Assembly: GCA_016234955.1 (NCBI GenBank)
Contig: JACRNN010000127.1
Location: 1 to 17,305 of the forward strand
Length of the DNA stretch: 17,305 bases
Reading direction: 5' to 3'
Source of the DNA: Deltaproteobacteria bacterium
GTDB taxonomy: Bacteria > Desulfobacterota > GWC2-55-46
Positions 6,953-14,231 of this stretch are shown one piece after another (position 1 is the stretch's first letter; the number at the start of each line of letters is the position of its first letter). The position numbers and the translations under genes are program-made. The notes beneath the pieces are model-generated. The model saw only the letters and a list, made by a program, of their open reading frames with translations, was not told the origin of the DNA and made no database searches.

Positions 6953-7297
6953 CTGGTTCAGACCATTCTGCGGACAAGTCCAGCCACCCGGGGTTCGCGG
7001 CTTCGATCAGTTCTATTTTTCTGGCTCTCAACCATCCTTTTATCTGTTTCTCACGGGTTATGGCAGAATGGATATCCTGAGTTTCTTCATAAAAAACAAG
7101 TCTATTTATATTGTATTTGGCGGTAAATCCTGGCACAGACTTGTGTTTGTGCTCAAATACCCTTCGTTCGAGATTGTTTGTGACTCCCGTATAGAGCGTT
7201 TTCGATCTGTTGGTCATTATGTAAACATAGTACCGATTCATCGAAAATTATAGACGCCATGTATAAGACAGATTCTTCGCTGACGCTCAGAATGACA
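6888..7297. mobile_element. GIY-YIG gene bracketed by perfect 28-bp inverted repeats
   Basis: Arms at 6888-6915 and 7270-7297 are exact reverse complements over 28 bases, starting TGTCATTCTGAGCG and reaching GCGAAGAATCT. They enclose a single gene for a small GIY-YIG nuclease. The unit of 410 bp sits between lpdA and lysC in an otherwise tight operon. Its arms share the GTCATTCTGAG and CGAAGAATCT cores with the gene-less element at 1712-1843. This is the layout expected of a small mobile element or a nuclease-assisted repeat, with the other copy a non-autonomous relative. Mobility is inference; no target duplication is visible. Confidence 0.6.
6927..7241 (-). CDS. Small GIY-YIG nuclease (UPF0213/YhbQ type)
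   Basis: This 104-residue single-domain protein opens with YYVYIMTNRSKTLYTGVTNN, the GIY-YIG fold signature (here VYI and YTG). It continues with ERRVFEHK, carrying the catalytic Arg, and then REKQIKGW, carrying the conserved Glu, and ends with NPGWLDLSAEW. The family cuts DNA in homing and repair enzymes; the role of the stand-alone bacterial forms is not settled. The last residues (GDSSRSLS) and the stop are encoded by a copy of the flanking repeat and are not part of the fold. No Shine-Dalgarno site is visible before ATG 7241. A TATAAT (7252-7247 on the minus strand) lies 5 bases upstream, which would give a leaderless or near-leaderless message, though no good -35 box accompanies it. Confidence 0.88.
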   Translation of the reverse strand: MNRYYVYIMTNRSKTLYTGVTNNLERRVFEHKHKSVPGFTAKYNINRLVFYEETQDIHSAITREKQIKGWLRARKIELIEAANPGWLDLSAEWSEPGDSSRSLS

Positions 7298-7340
7298 ATT
7301 TACGAAAGAACCATGCTTTAGTAGCGTCAAAAGTCTCCCC

Positions 7341-8738
7341 CTACCTCTTCCTCCCTATCTTGTGTATGGCCGCGCCGTGGACGTCCTCGGCGGCCTCCAT
7401 GACTATCTCCGGTAGCGTCGGGTGGGCGTGTATCGTTTCCGCGATATCCGAGACCCTGGCCCCGGATTTTATGGCGAGGGTTACCTCGCCCAGGAGGTCT
7501 GTGGCGTGCGCCCCGACTATCGAGCATCCGAGCGCCCTGTCCGTGGACGGGTCGGCCACTATCTGGACGAACCCATCGGTTTCGCCCATGCCGATGGCCT
7601 TGCCGCTGGCGGCGTATGGGAACCTGCCGACCACCACCTCAATCCCCTTTTCCTGCGCGTCCTTTTCCCTCATCCCCACGCTCCCTATCTCCGGGTCTGT
7701 GAATATGCCGGAGGGGATGGCGGAGTAATCCATCTCAGAGCCTTTGCCGAGCGCGTTTGAGACGGCCACCATCCCCTGGGCGCTCGCCACGTGCGCCAGG
7801 AGCATCCTCCCGGTCACGTCCCCTATGGCGTATACCCCCTTTACATTCGTCTCCATCCTGCCATCCACCGCTATGCGGCCCTTTTCAATATTTACTCCGA
7901 TACTTTCAAGCCCGATATTCGCGGAATTGAAACTCCTGCCTATGGAGACGATGACCTTCTCGGTCAGGAACTCCCTGCCGTCCTTGAGCCGGGTCTTCAC
8001 CCCGCCTTCGGCCCCGGCCTCCACGCCCTCCACGACGACCTCCGTAAGGACGTTGACGCCGGTCTCCTTGAACCTCTTCATTATCACCCTCGATACTGCC
8101 TTGTCTTCCGTAGACAGTATCGAGGGCAGGAGCTCGACCACCGTGACCCTGCTCCCGAAGGCGGAAAATAGCGTCGCGAACTCGCACCCCATGACCCCGC
8201 CTCCGATGATGAGGACGGATTCAGGGACCTTCTTCAAGTCGAGCGCCTCTGTGGACGTTATGATATTGCGCCTGTCCATGTTGAAGGCCGGTATCATCGC
8301 GGGCTCGGAGCCGGTGGCTATTATTACGGACTTGCCCGCCACCGTCTCCGTCGAGCCGCCGGCCCTTGCGACCCTGACGGCCCCGGCGGACTCCAGAGAG
8401 CCCGCGCCGTTTATCACCTCAACGTTATTCCCCTTGAGGAGCTGTTCGACCCCTCCGACGAGCTTTTTTACGACCCCTTCCTTCCTCTCAACCGCCTTTG
8501 CGAGATCGAAGGAGACCTCCCGGACGCTCACGCCGAACTCCGCGGCGCGGCGCGCCGAGTTCAAGGCCTTTGCCGAATAATAGAGGGCCTTGGTCGGTAT
8601 GCAACCCCTGTTGAGGCAGGTCCCGCCTATCCTGTCCTTCTCGATGAGCGCCACCCTGGCCCCCATCTGTGCGCCCCTTATCGCCGCCACGTACCCCCCC
8701 GGCCCGCCCCCTACAATAACGATATCGAACTCTTTCAT
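7341..8738 (-). CDS. lpdA: Dihydrolipoamide dehydrogenase (E3)
   Basis: E3 reoxidises lipoyl groups of 2-oxoacid dehydrogenase or glycine cleavage complexes, passing electrons through FAD to NAD+. The 465-residue product has an FAD-binding GGGPGGYVAAI (10-20) and the redox-active CLNRGC disulfide (Cys41, Cys46). It also has a second Rossmann motif GGGVMGCEFA near 178, YAIGDVTGRMLLAHVA, and the C-terminal HAHPTLPE with the His439/Glu444 catalytic pair. All active-site parts are present. ATG 8738 follows GGGGGA at 6 bases. No E1, E2 or glycine-cleavage gene is in the window, so its partner complex cannot be told. It lies between tsaE and lysC, and the GIY-YIG element follows it. Confidence 0.95.
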   Translation of the reverse strand: MKEFDIVIVGGGPGGYVAAIRGAQMGARVALIEKDRIGGTCLNRGCIPTKALYYSAKALNSARRAAEFGVSVREVSFDLAKAVERKEGVVKKLVGGVEQLLKGNNVEVINGAGSLESAGAVRVARAGGSTETVAGKSVIIATGSEPAMIPAFNMDRRNIITSTEALDLKKVPESVLIIGGGVMGCEFATLFSAFGSRVTVVELLPSILSTEDKAVSRVIMKRFKETGVNVLTEVVVEGVEAGAEGGVKTRLKDGREFLTEKVIVSIGRSFNSANIGLESIGVNIEKGRIAVDGRMETNVKGVYAIGDVTGRMLLAHVASAQGMVAVSNALGKGSEMDYSAIPSGIFTDPEIGSVGMREKDAQEKGIEVVVGRFPYAASGKAIGMGETDGFVQIVADPSTDRALGCSIVGAHATDLLGEVTLAIKSGARVSDIAETIHAHPTLPEIVMEAAEDVHGAAIHKIGRKR

Positions 8739-8789
8739 TTAAATCCCCCGTATTGAAAATAGACAATAACACGCCCCCGAGCGCGGCCT

Positions 8790-8811
8790 GGGATTGGCAA
8801 ACCCCAATCCC
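8790..8811. other. Perfect hairpin between tsaE and lpdA
   Basis: GGGATTGG (8790-8797) and CCAATCCC (8804-8811) form an 8-bp perfect stem with a 6-base loop, starting just after the tsaE stop. No T-run follows on the minus strand, so it is unlikely to be an intrinsic terminator. It could mark a 3' end for processing or stability. Confidence 0.4.
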
Positions 8812-8814
8812 GTC

Positions 8815-9249
8815 TCACCGTGGGCCGGAGCGCCTCTCTATCTCTATCTCCCTTTTGGATTCGCCCCTGTGGGAGAACCTGACGACCCAATCGCATTCAT
8901 CGAGGAGCGCCGGGAGCTTATCCGCCCATTCTATTACAGAAATACCCTTGCCGTAAATAAATTCTTCCAGCCCGGCGCAGTGGAATTCGTCCGCACCGCC
9001 GATCCTGTAGAGGTCTATATGGTATAACTCAATACTGCCGCCCTCGTAGATGTTTATTATCGTAAAGCTCGGGCTCTTTACGCACCCCTTTGCCCCGAGC
9101 CCCCTGGCTATGCCCTTCACAAAGCGGGTCTTGCCGCACCCTAAGTCCCCCGAGAGCCCGACTATCTCCCCGGCGTAAAGCCCCCTGGAGAACTCGGCCC
9201 CGAGGTCTTCGGTCTCCTGCGGGGAGTCTGTAGAGTAGACCCCCTTCAT
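8815..9249 (-). CDS. tsaE: tRNA threonylcarbamoyladenosine biosynthesis ATPase TsaE
   Basis: TsaE is the small ATPase that works with TsaD and TsaB to place the t6A modification at position 37 of ANN-decoding tRNAs. The 144-residue protein has the Walker A motif GDLGCGKT (34-41), the family segment SPSFTIINIYEGG followed by LYHIDLYRI, and the ISVIEWADKLP stretch, all at normal spacing. Its ATG overlaps the stop of the preceding nnr gene by four bases (ATGA, 9246-9249), so the two are translationally coupled. An nnr-tsaE pair is a frequent bacterial arrangement. Confidence 0.95.
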   Translation of the reverse strand: MKGVYSTDSPQETEDLGAEFSRGLYAGEIVGLSGDLGCGKTRFVKGIARGLGAKGCVKSPSFTIINIYEGGSIELYHIDLYRIGGADEFHCAGLEEFIYGKGISVIEWADKLPALLDECDWVVRFSHRGESKREIEIERRSGPR

Positions 9250-10808
9250 CTCTCTATGAGCGTATTGAGGACTTCAGGAATTTCCGGCAAAAGGTCTGTG
9301 GCCATCATCCCGGCCTCCCCGCGCGCTTCCCTTATCCTGTCAGCGGCAAGGCCGTGCGTATATGTAGCGGCGCATGCGGCGGTGAGGGGCGGGTACCCCT
9401 GGGCCACGAGCCCCCCTATCATCCCGGCAAGCACGTCCCCCATCCCGGCGGTGGAGAGCCCAGGGTTCCCGGTCGGGTTGATGTAGATATCCCCTTCCGG
9501 GGTCGCTATGACCGTTGAGGCCCCTTTAAGGACTACAATAGCCCCTGACATGGCGGCAAGGGTCCTGGCGGCCCCGACCCTGTCGCCCTGTATCTCCGAG
9601 GGGCTCGCCTCAAGGAGCCTTGCGGCCTCGCCCGGATGCGGTGTGAGCACCATCGGTCGCCTTGAGTCCTTCAAAAGCTCAAGGCGGCCTATGAAGGCGT
9701 TGAGCCCGTCGGCGTCTATCACAAGGGGCGCTTCCATCTCCTTTACCATCCTCTCCATGAGCCTGTGGACGCCCTCGGTATTCCCGAGCCCCGGGCCCGC
9801 GGCCATAGCGGTCTTGCCCTTCGCAATCCTTTGTACGGCCTCAAAAGACGCCTCATCGAGCACTCCGTCCCTGGACTCCGGGAGCGGCTCGGTCATCACC
9901 TCAACGGTCTTTGCCTCCATCACCGCGTTCAGGCCCCTCGGCAAGGCCAACGTGGCAAGCCCGGCGCCCATCCTCATCGCGCCCATCGCCGTCATGTACG
10001 CGGCCCCGGTCTTTCCCGGCGACCCCGCTATCACGAGCAGGTGGCCGCAGGCGGATTTGTGAGTATCCCTTGCCCTCGGCCTCAAAAGGCCCCTGACGTC
10101 CTCACGGCACAAAAGGTTCCATCTTATATGCTCATCGGTCAGGAGTTGCGCCGGCAGGCCGATATCCACTATCTCGACCCTACCCGCGTACTCGCGCCCC
10201 GGATATGTATAGAGGCCGAGCTTTGGCAGCGCCATCGTGGCCGTGACGCCGGCCCTGACCGCGCAACCGAGGACCGCGCCGGTAGTGGCGTCTATGCCCG
10301 AGGGGACGTCCACGGCCACGACCTTCTTGGCGAGGCCGTTTATAAGCTCGACGACCTCTGCGGCTATCCCCTTTATCGGGGAGGCGAGCCCGATGCCGAA
10401 GATAGCGTCGACTATGACGGAGGAATGCCTGAACGGAGAGGCGCACTCTTTAACGTCCCCATCTGACTTCAGCGTCCGCACCTCCCCGCCCATCTTGAGC
10501 CAGGCCCGCGCGTTGAGGGCGGCGTCCCCCCTGAGCTCCTCGACCGGCGCGACGGAGAATACCGTGACGTTGAGGCCGGAGTTCTTCAGGTGGCGCGCGG
10601 CCACGTACCCGTCCCCGCCGTTATTCCCCTTGCCCGTTGCTATGACGACGCGCTTGACCCTGTCCGGGGCGCAGGCGTACAACTCCCTCCTTACGGCCTC
10701 GGCCACGCCCCTGCCCCCGTTCTCCATGAGTTGCAGGCCGTGGACCCCGTACTCATCCATTGCGGCCCTGTCTATCTCCCGCATGGTTTTGGCGTCCAAT
10801 ATCTTCAT
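9246..10808 (-). CDS. nnr: Bifunctional NAD(P)H-hydrate epimerase / ADP-dependent dehydratase
   Basis: This enzyme repairs NADH and NADPH damaged by hydration: the N-terminal half interconverts R and S hydrates, and the C-terminal half dehydrates the S form using ADP. The 520-residue fusion shows GKGNNGGDGYVAARHL near 59-74 and VDVPSGID for the YjeF epimerase domain. For the ribokinase-like dehydratase domain it shows HPGEAARLL, VLKGASTV, and NPGLSTAGMGD at 448-458, with the catalytic Asp458. The start ATG 10808 overlaps the acpS stop by four bases and the stop overlaps tsaE by four. The middle Gly-Gly of the usual ATGGxGD motif is AG here, a mild variation. Confidence 0.93.
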   Translation of the reverse strand: MKILDAKTMREIDRAAMDEYGVHGLQLMENGGRGVAEAVRRELYACAPDRVKRVVIATGKGNNGGDGYVAARHLKNSGLNVTVFSVAPVEELRGDAALNARAWLKMGGEVRTLKSDGDVKECASPFRHSSVIVDAIFGIGLASPIKGIAAEVVELINGLAKKVVAVDVPSGIDATTGAVLGCAVRAGVTATMALPKLGLYTYPGREYAGRVEIVDIGLPAQLLTDEHIRWNLLCREDVRGLLRPRARDTHKSACGHLLVIAGSPGKTGAAYMTAMGAMRMGAGLATLALPRGLNAVMEAKTVEVMTEPLPESRDGVLDEASFEAVQRIAKGKTAMAAGPGLGNTEGVHRLMERMVKEMEAPLVIDADGLNAFIGRLELLKDSRRPMVLTPHPGEAARLLEASPSEIQGDRVGAARTLAAMSGAIVVLKGASTVIATPEGDIYINPTGNPGLSTAGMGDVLAGMIGGLVAQGYPPLTAACAATYTHGLAADRIREARGEAGMMATDLLPEIPEVLNTLIER

Positions 10809-11161
10809 CGAGTCCCTTCCGTCCTCTGCGCTATGGTCTGGGCAAGGCTTAAATCGCCGTCGTGGGTTATCGACAGGCTGAACTCAAAGCCCTCCAACCC
10901 CTTGACCTCTACGGATGGCCTTCCGCCTTTGTCCCTTATTATCTCTATGTCCTTGAACCTGATGTTCCTGCCGAGCGCTTTTTTTACGCTCACCTTGGCC
11001 GCGAACCTTGCCGAGAGGTGCCTCTCCGGGAACCTCATGGCGAGACAGTAATCGAGCTCCGGGCCGGTGAAGAGCCTCTCTCTGAGCCGCTCCCCCCATC
11101 GCAGGAGCGCCTTTTTGAACCGTTCGACGTCCACCGCCTCTATGCCTATTCCGTATACCAT
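10805..11161 (-). CDS. acpS: Holo-[acyl-carrier-protein] synthase, with altered metal site
   Basis: AcpS moves the 4'-phosphopantetheine of CoA onto a serine of acyl carrier protein, which fatty acid synthesis needs. The 118-residue protein has the family layout: GIGIEAVDVERF (4-15), RFAAKVSVKKALG (52-64), DIEI followed by GGRPSVEVKG, and SLSITHDG. Two residues that bind Mg2+ in known AcpS enzymes differ. The Asp of the usual GxDIVE motif is Glu8, and the Glu of FAAKEAxxKA is Val57 (codon GTG, one base from GAG). Activity with this site is uncertain. A sequencing error, a second phosphopantetheinyl transferase elsewhere, or a compensated site are all possible. It starts 5 bases after the pdxJ stop and overlaps nnr by four bases. 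Confidence 0.87.
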   Translation of the reverse strand: MVYGIGIEAVDVERFKKALLRWGERLRERLFTGPELDYCLAMRFPERHLSARFAAKVSVKKALGRNIRFKDIEIIRDKGGRPSVEVKGLEGFEFSLSITHDGDLSLAQTIAQRTEGTR

Positions 11162-11166
11162 CGGTT

Positions 11167-11895
11167 TTAAGTTGAGCGGACCTGCGCTATGAGCCTCTTC
11201 ATCTCCCTCACGGCTTCCTCTATCCCGGTGTATACGCTCCTGGCGATGATGCTGAAGCCGATGGCGAACTCCTCTATCTCCTTGATGGCGGCAACGGGCT
11301 TTATGTTGCCGTAGCCGAGGCCGTGCCCGGCGTGGGTCTTGAGCCCGAGCCTCCTTGAAAGCACGGCGCAGTCGGATATCCTCTTGAGCTCCGCCTCCCT
11401 TATGGCGTCGTTCAATGCGTCGGCGTACCTGCCGGTATGTATTTCTACCCCGTCAGGGTCTATCTTCCTGCAAGCCTTTATAGCCTCCGGGGACGGGTCC
11501 ACGAAGAGGTTGACGCGTATCCCGGCCTCTTTGAGCGTTGCGACGAACCCCGCGAGAGGGCCCATGCGGGTAATGACGTCAAGGCCTCCCTCCGTGGTCA
11601 GCTCCTGCCTCTTCTCGGGCACGAGCGTCACCATATCGGGCCTGACTTCAAGCGCTATGGCGAGCATCTCCTCGGCGGCGGACAACTCGAGGTTGAGCCG
11701 CGTCTTTATCGTCTTTCGGAGCAGATGGAGGTCCCTGTCCTGGATGTGGCGCCTGTCCTCCCTCAGGTGGACGGTTATCCCGTCGGCCCCGGCGAGCTCC
11801 GCCAGCGCGGCGGCCGTCACCGGGTCCGGCTCGGTTGAGAGGCGCGCCTGCCTTACGGTAGCGACATGGTCTACGTTGACGGATAGTCTTGCCAT
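11167..11895 (-). CDS. pdxJ: Pyridoxine 5'-phosphate synthase
   Basis: PdxJ closes the ring of vitamin B6, joining 1-deoxy-D-xylulose 5-phosphate and 3-amino-2-oxopropyl phosphate. The 242-residue TIM barrel is full length and shows NVDHVATVRQAR (7-18), HLREDRRHIQDRD (43-55), PDMVTLVPEKRQELTTEGG and HAGHGLGYGNI, which include the catalytic Glu and His residues and the phosphate site. The start ATG 11895 has AGGAG about 12 bases upstream. A pdxJ-acpS pair is also standard in many Proteobacteria. No other B6 gene lies in the window. Confidence 0.96.
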   Translation of the reverse strand: MARLSVNVDHVATVRQARLSTEPDPVTAAALAELAGADGITVHLREDRRHIQDRDLHLLRKTIKTRLNLELSAAEEMLAIALEVRPDMVTLVPEKRQELTTEGGLDVITRMGPLAGFVATLKEAGIRVNLFVDPSPEAIKACRKIDPDGVEIHTGRYADALNDAIREAELKRISDCAVLSRRLGLKTHAGHGLGYGNIKPVAAIKEIEEFAIGFSIIARSVYTGIEEAVREMKRLIAQVRST

Positions 11896-11944
11896 ATTCT
11901 TTTAAAGGCTCCTCGCGTTTGATTAAAATTCCCCTAAGCCCAAA

Positions 11945-12006
11945 CCGCGGAGAATTTTCAAGTAAGGAATTTATCGTTTGTAATCCGCTCGCTATGCTTG
12001 TCGACC
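11945..12006. repeat. Degenerate REP-like repeat between pdxJ and glmM
   Basis: The 120-bp gap holds CCGCGGAGAA (11945), then TAAGGAA (11963), then CGCTCGCT (about 11986) and CGACC (12002). The same blocks in the same order and similar spacing occur at 13427-13479 on the other side of glmM (CCGCGGGGAA, TAAGGAA, CGCTCGCT, CGACC). It is a worn copy of that repeat and ends in the 8-bp palindrome GACCGGTC. Confidence 0.5.
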
Positions 12007-12015
12007 GGTCAACGC

Positions 12016-13389
12016 CTATCGCCCGGATCCGTCCCCTATCTCTTTTCTGATTAAATCCGCTAACTCGTTGCCCATCGCGGTTATCTCATCCTCCCTCTCC
12101 CCCTCAACCGTTATCCTGGCAAGCGGCTCCGTGCCTGAGTAGCGGATAAAGACCCTGCCCCTGTTCTTAAGCCTCTGTTCGGCGCGGGAGAGGGCCGCCG
12201 CTACGGAGGGGATGTCCTTTATCTCTTTTTTCTCCCTTATCCTGACGTTCAGGAGTATCTGCGGATAATTCTTCATCACCTTCGCGAGCTCGGAGAGCTT
12301 CCTGCCATCCTTGACCATCCTCTTGAGCACCTGGAGCGCCGAGATTATGCCGTCCCCGGTCGTGGTGTGGTCGAGGAAGATGACGTGGCCGGACTGTTCT
12401 CCGCCGAGGTTATACCCTTCCCTGAGCATCTCCTCCACGACGTACCTGTCGCCGACACGGGTCCTTACCACCCGGCCCCCCGCGCCCTCGACGGCCTCTT
12501 CGAGGCCCGAGTTGCTCATTATGGTGGCGACGAGCGTATTTTTTTTCAAAGACCCCTCCCTGAGCATCGCGACCGCGCTTATCGCCAGCAGGCAGTCGCC
12601 GTCCACGACGTTGCCCAGCTCATCGACCGCTATGCACCTGTCCCCGTCCCCGTCGAGCGCGAACCCTATGTCTGCGCCCGAGTCCTTCACGGCCTTGCTC
12701 ACGTTCTCCGGGTACATGGCGCCGCAGCCGTCGTTGATGTTCTCGCCGTTCGGCTTTACCGATATAGGTATCACCTCGGCCCCTAACTCGTAGAATACCG
12801 CCGGGGCGACCCTGTATGCCGCGCCGTTGGCGCAGTCCACCGCTATCTTGAGGCCGTCGAGGGTCAGATCCTTGGGGAACGAGTTCTTCGTGAAGACCAC
12901 GTATCTGCCTATGGCGTCGTCCACCCTGTATGCCTTGCCCACCTCTCTGGCCGTGGGCCTGTGGCTCGGGTCATGGTTCCCGTATATGAAGTCCTCTATG
13001 AGAAGCTCCACCTCGTCCGGGAGCTTGAGCCCGTCCCTTGAGAAAAACTTTATGCCGTTGTCGTGGTAGGGGTTGTGCGAGGCGGAGATGACGACCCCGG
13101 CGTCGGCCCTCATGCTGGAGGTCACGAACGCTATCCCAGGCGTGGGCAGCGGGCCGACCATGAGGGCGTCGACCCCCATCGAGCATATCCCGGCCATCAT
13201 CGCGCTCTCGAGCATGTACCCGGAGAGGCGGGTGTCCTTGCCTATCACTATCCTGTGCCGCCTGTTCTCCTTCTTGAAGACATAGGCTATGGCCCTGCCG
13301 AGCTGGAGCGCCGTCTCGGAGGTCATCGGCTCTATGTTGGCTATCCCCCTTACGCCGTCGGTCCCGAAAAGCCTCTTTTTCAAGCTCAT
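12016..13389 (-). CDS. glmM: Phosphoglucosamine mutase
   Basis: GlmM turns glucosamine 6-phosphate into glucosamine 1-phosphate for UDP-GlcNAc, feeding peptidoglycan and lipopolysaccharide. The 457-residue protein has the start FGTDGVRG (8-15), the phosphoserine loop ISASHNP (Ser104, 101-107), the Mg2+ site DGDGDR (246-251), the sugar-binding GEQSGH and the phosphate-binding RYSGTEP near the C-terminus. All four domains are present. It follows cdaA and cdaR, the arrangement in which CdaR and GlmM are known in Firmicutes to modulate the c-di-AMP cyclase. ATG 13389 has GAGG about 10 bases upstream. It is set apart from both neighbours by gaps (120 and 194 bp) carrying palindromic repeats, unusual in this otherwise tight cluster. 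Confidence 0.96.
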   Translation of the reverse strand: MSLKKRLFGTDGVRGIANIEPMTSETALQLGRAIAYVFKKENRRHRIVIGKDTRLSGYMLESAMMAGICSMGVDALMVGPLPTPGIAFVTSSMRADAGVVISASHNPYHDNGIKFFSRDGLKLPDEVELLIEDFIYGNHDPSHRPTAREVGKAYRVDDAIGRYVVFTKNSFPKDLTLDGLKIAVDCANGAAYRVAPAVFYELGAEVIPISVKPNGENINDGCGAMYPENVSKAVKDSGADIGFALDGDGDRCIAVDELGNVVDGDCLLAISAVAMLREGSLKKNTLVATIMSNSGLEEAVEGAGGRVVRTRVGDRYVVEEMLREGYNLGGEQSGHVIFLDHTTTGDGIISALQVLKRMVKDGRKLSELAKVMKNYPQILLNVRIREKKEIKDIPSVAAALSRAEQRLKNRGRVFIRYSGTEPLARITVEGEREDEITAMGNELADLIRKEIGDGSGR

Positions 13390-13408
13390 GGACGTCTACC
13401 TCGCTTTG

Positions 13409-13530
13409 AAGCTCCCCGCGGCTTTTCCGCGGGGAACCTTCGATATGTAAGGAAACAACTTCTATTCGCTCGCTCGACCCCGCAGCAAGCCGCGGGCTGG
13501 GCGCTCGCAACGCATATTCATGGTCGAGCG
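13409..13530. repeat. REP-like double hairpin between cdaR and glmM
   Basis: The 194-bp gap holds several inverted repeats. TCCCCGCGG (13413-13421) pairs with CCGCGGGGA (13427-13435) in a 9-bp stem with a CTTTT loop. CCCGC (13479-13483) pairs with GCGGG (13492-13496), and CGCTCGACC (13471-13479) pairs with GGTCGAGCG (13522-13530). None is followed by a T-run on the minus strand, so an intrinsic terminator is unlikely. The structure resembles dispersed intergenic palindromes, and a worn relative lies at 11945-12006. Confidence 0.6.
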
Positions 13531-13583
13531 GAGTTTATTTTTAATGCTTCCTTCGGAATCGCCGCACCGGAGCCGCATGCGCG

Positions 13584-14231
13584 CTATTTTCCCTTCCCGA
13601 TCACGACCTTCACGTCCACCTTATCGTAGCTTACCGACCTGAACTCCTTGGCCGGCATGTCGAGCTGCACGGTGAAGAGCGCGGAAGAGGTCAGGCCGCT
13701 TACGTCAACGGGCTTTGTATAGACGCCGCTTAAGTCCCTCATCTCTTTTCTCACGCCCGTGGCGGCAACGGACCTCGGCGATACGTTGACGTCGATTACT
13801 TTATACCCTGACGCGGGCCTGCCGGTCAACCGTACCTTTATCGGGAGGTTGACGGTTATCAACCTTTCCAGCCTTATATCGACGGAGACCGGGCGGGTCT
13901 TTACCACCTCAACGCCCATCGGCACGGCTATGTCCCCGGGGACTATCCTCAAGTTATTGAGCCCTTCCCTGGCGCCGCTCATGTCGAGCCCGACCTGTAT
14001 CTGGGAGGGCGAGAGATTGTTTATGACGAACTTGGGGCCCATGACCCTTACCTCTATCTCATCGGGAGGGACGCTGACCATGACCATGCCCCTGGGTGTC
14101 CCCTTGAGCCCTACCGGGATAAGGAAACCGACCTCCGTGGAGCTCTGTCCGGCGACAAAGAACCAGAGTGCGACCGCGAAGATGAGGGCGAGGGCCTTGA
14201 GCTTCAGGTCCTGTAGAAATATCCTTTTCAC
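13584..14231 (-). CDS. cdaR: YbbR-domain protein CdaR (c-di-AMP cyclase regulator)
   Basis: CdaR is a membrane-anchored extracytoplasmic protein that binds and modulates the CdaA cyclase in Firmicutes. The 215-residue product starts VKRIFLQDLKLKALALIF with one transmembrane helix (about residues 10-27), followed by two YbbR-like beta-rich repeats (about 30-110 and 120-210) outside the membrane. It begins at GTG 14231, whose GTGA overlaps the cdaA stop (14228-14230). A longer frame reaching 14468 is only out-of-frame cdaA sequence. Its place directly behind cdaA and before glmM is the classic order. The number of YbbR repeats varies between lineages, and two is on the short side. Confidence 0.88.
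   Translation of the reverse strand: MKRIFLQDLKLKALALIFAVALWFFVAGQSSTEVGFLIPVGLKGTPRGMVMVSVPPDEIEVRVMGPKFVINNLSPSQIQVGLDMSGAREGLNNLRIVPGDIAVPMGVEVVKTRPVSVDIRLERLITVNLPIKVRLTGRPASGYKVIDVNVSPRSVAATGVRKEMRDLSGVYTKPVDVSGLTSSALFTVQLDMPAKEFRSVSYDKVDVKVVIGKGK

Noticed and set aside
8739..8775. Possible lpdA promoter (TTGTCT with TTTAAA)
   Set aside because: The -10 match would run into the lpdA start codon, leaving no transcript start before the gene.
13409..13440. The 9-bp stem before glmM as an intrinsic terminator of cdaR
   Set aside because: No run of T follows the stem on the minus strand. It fits a repeat element better.
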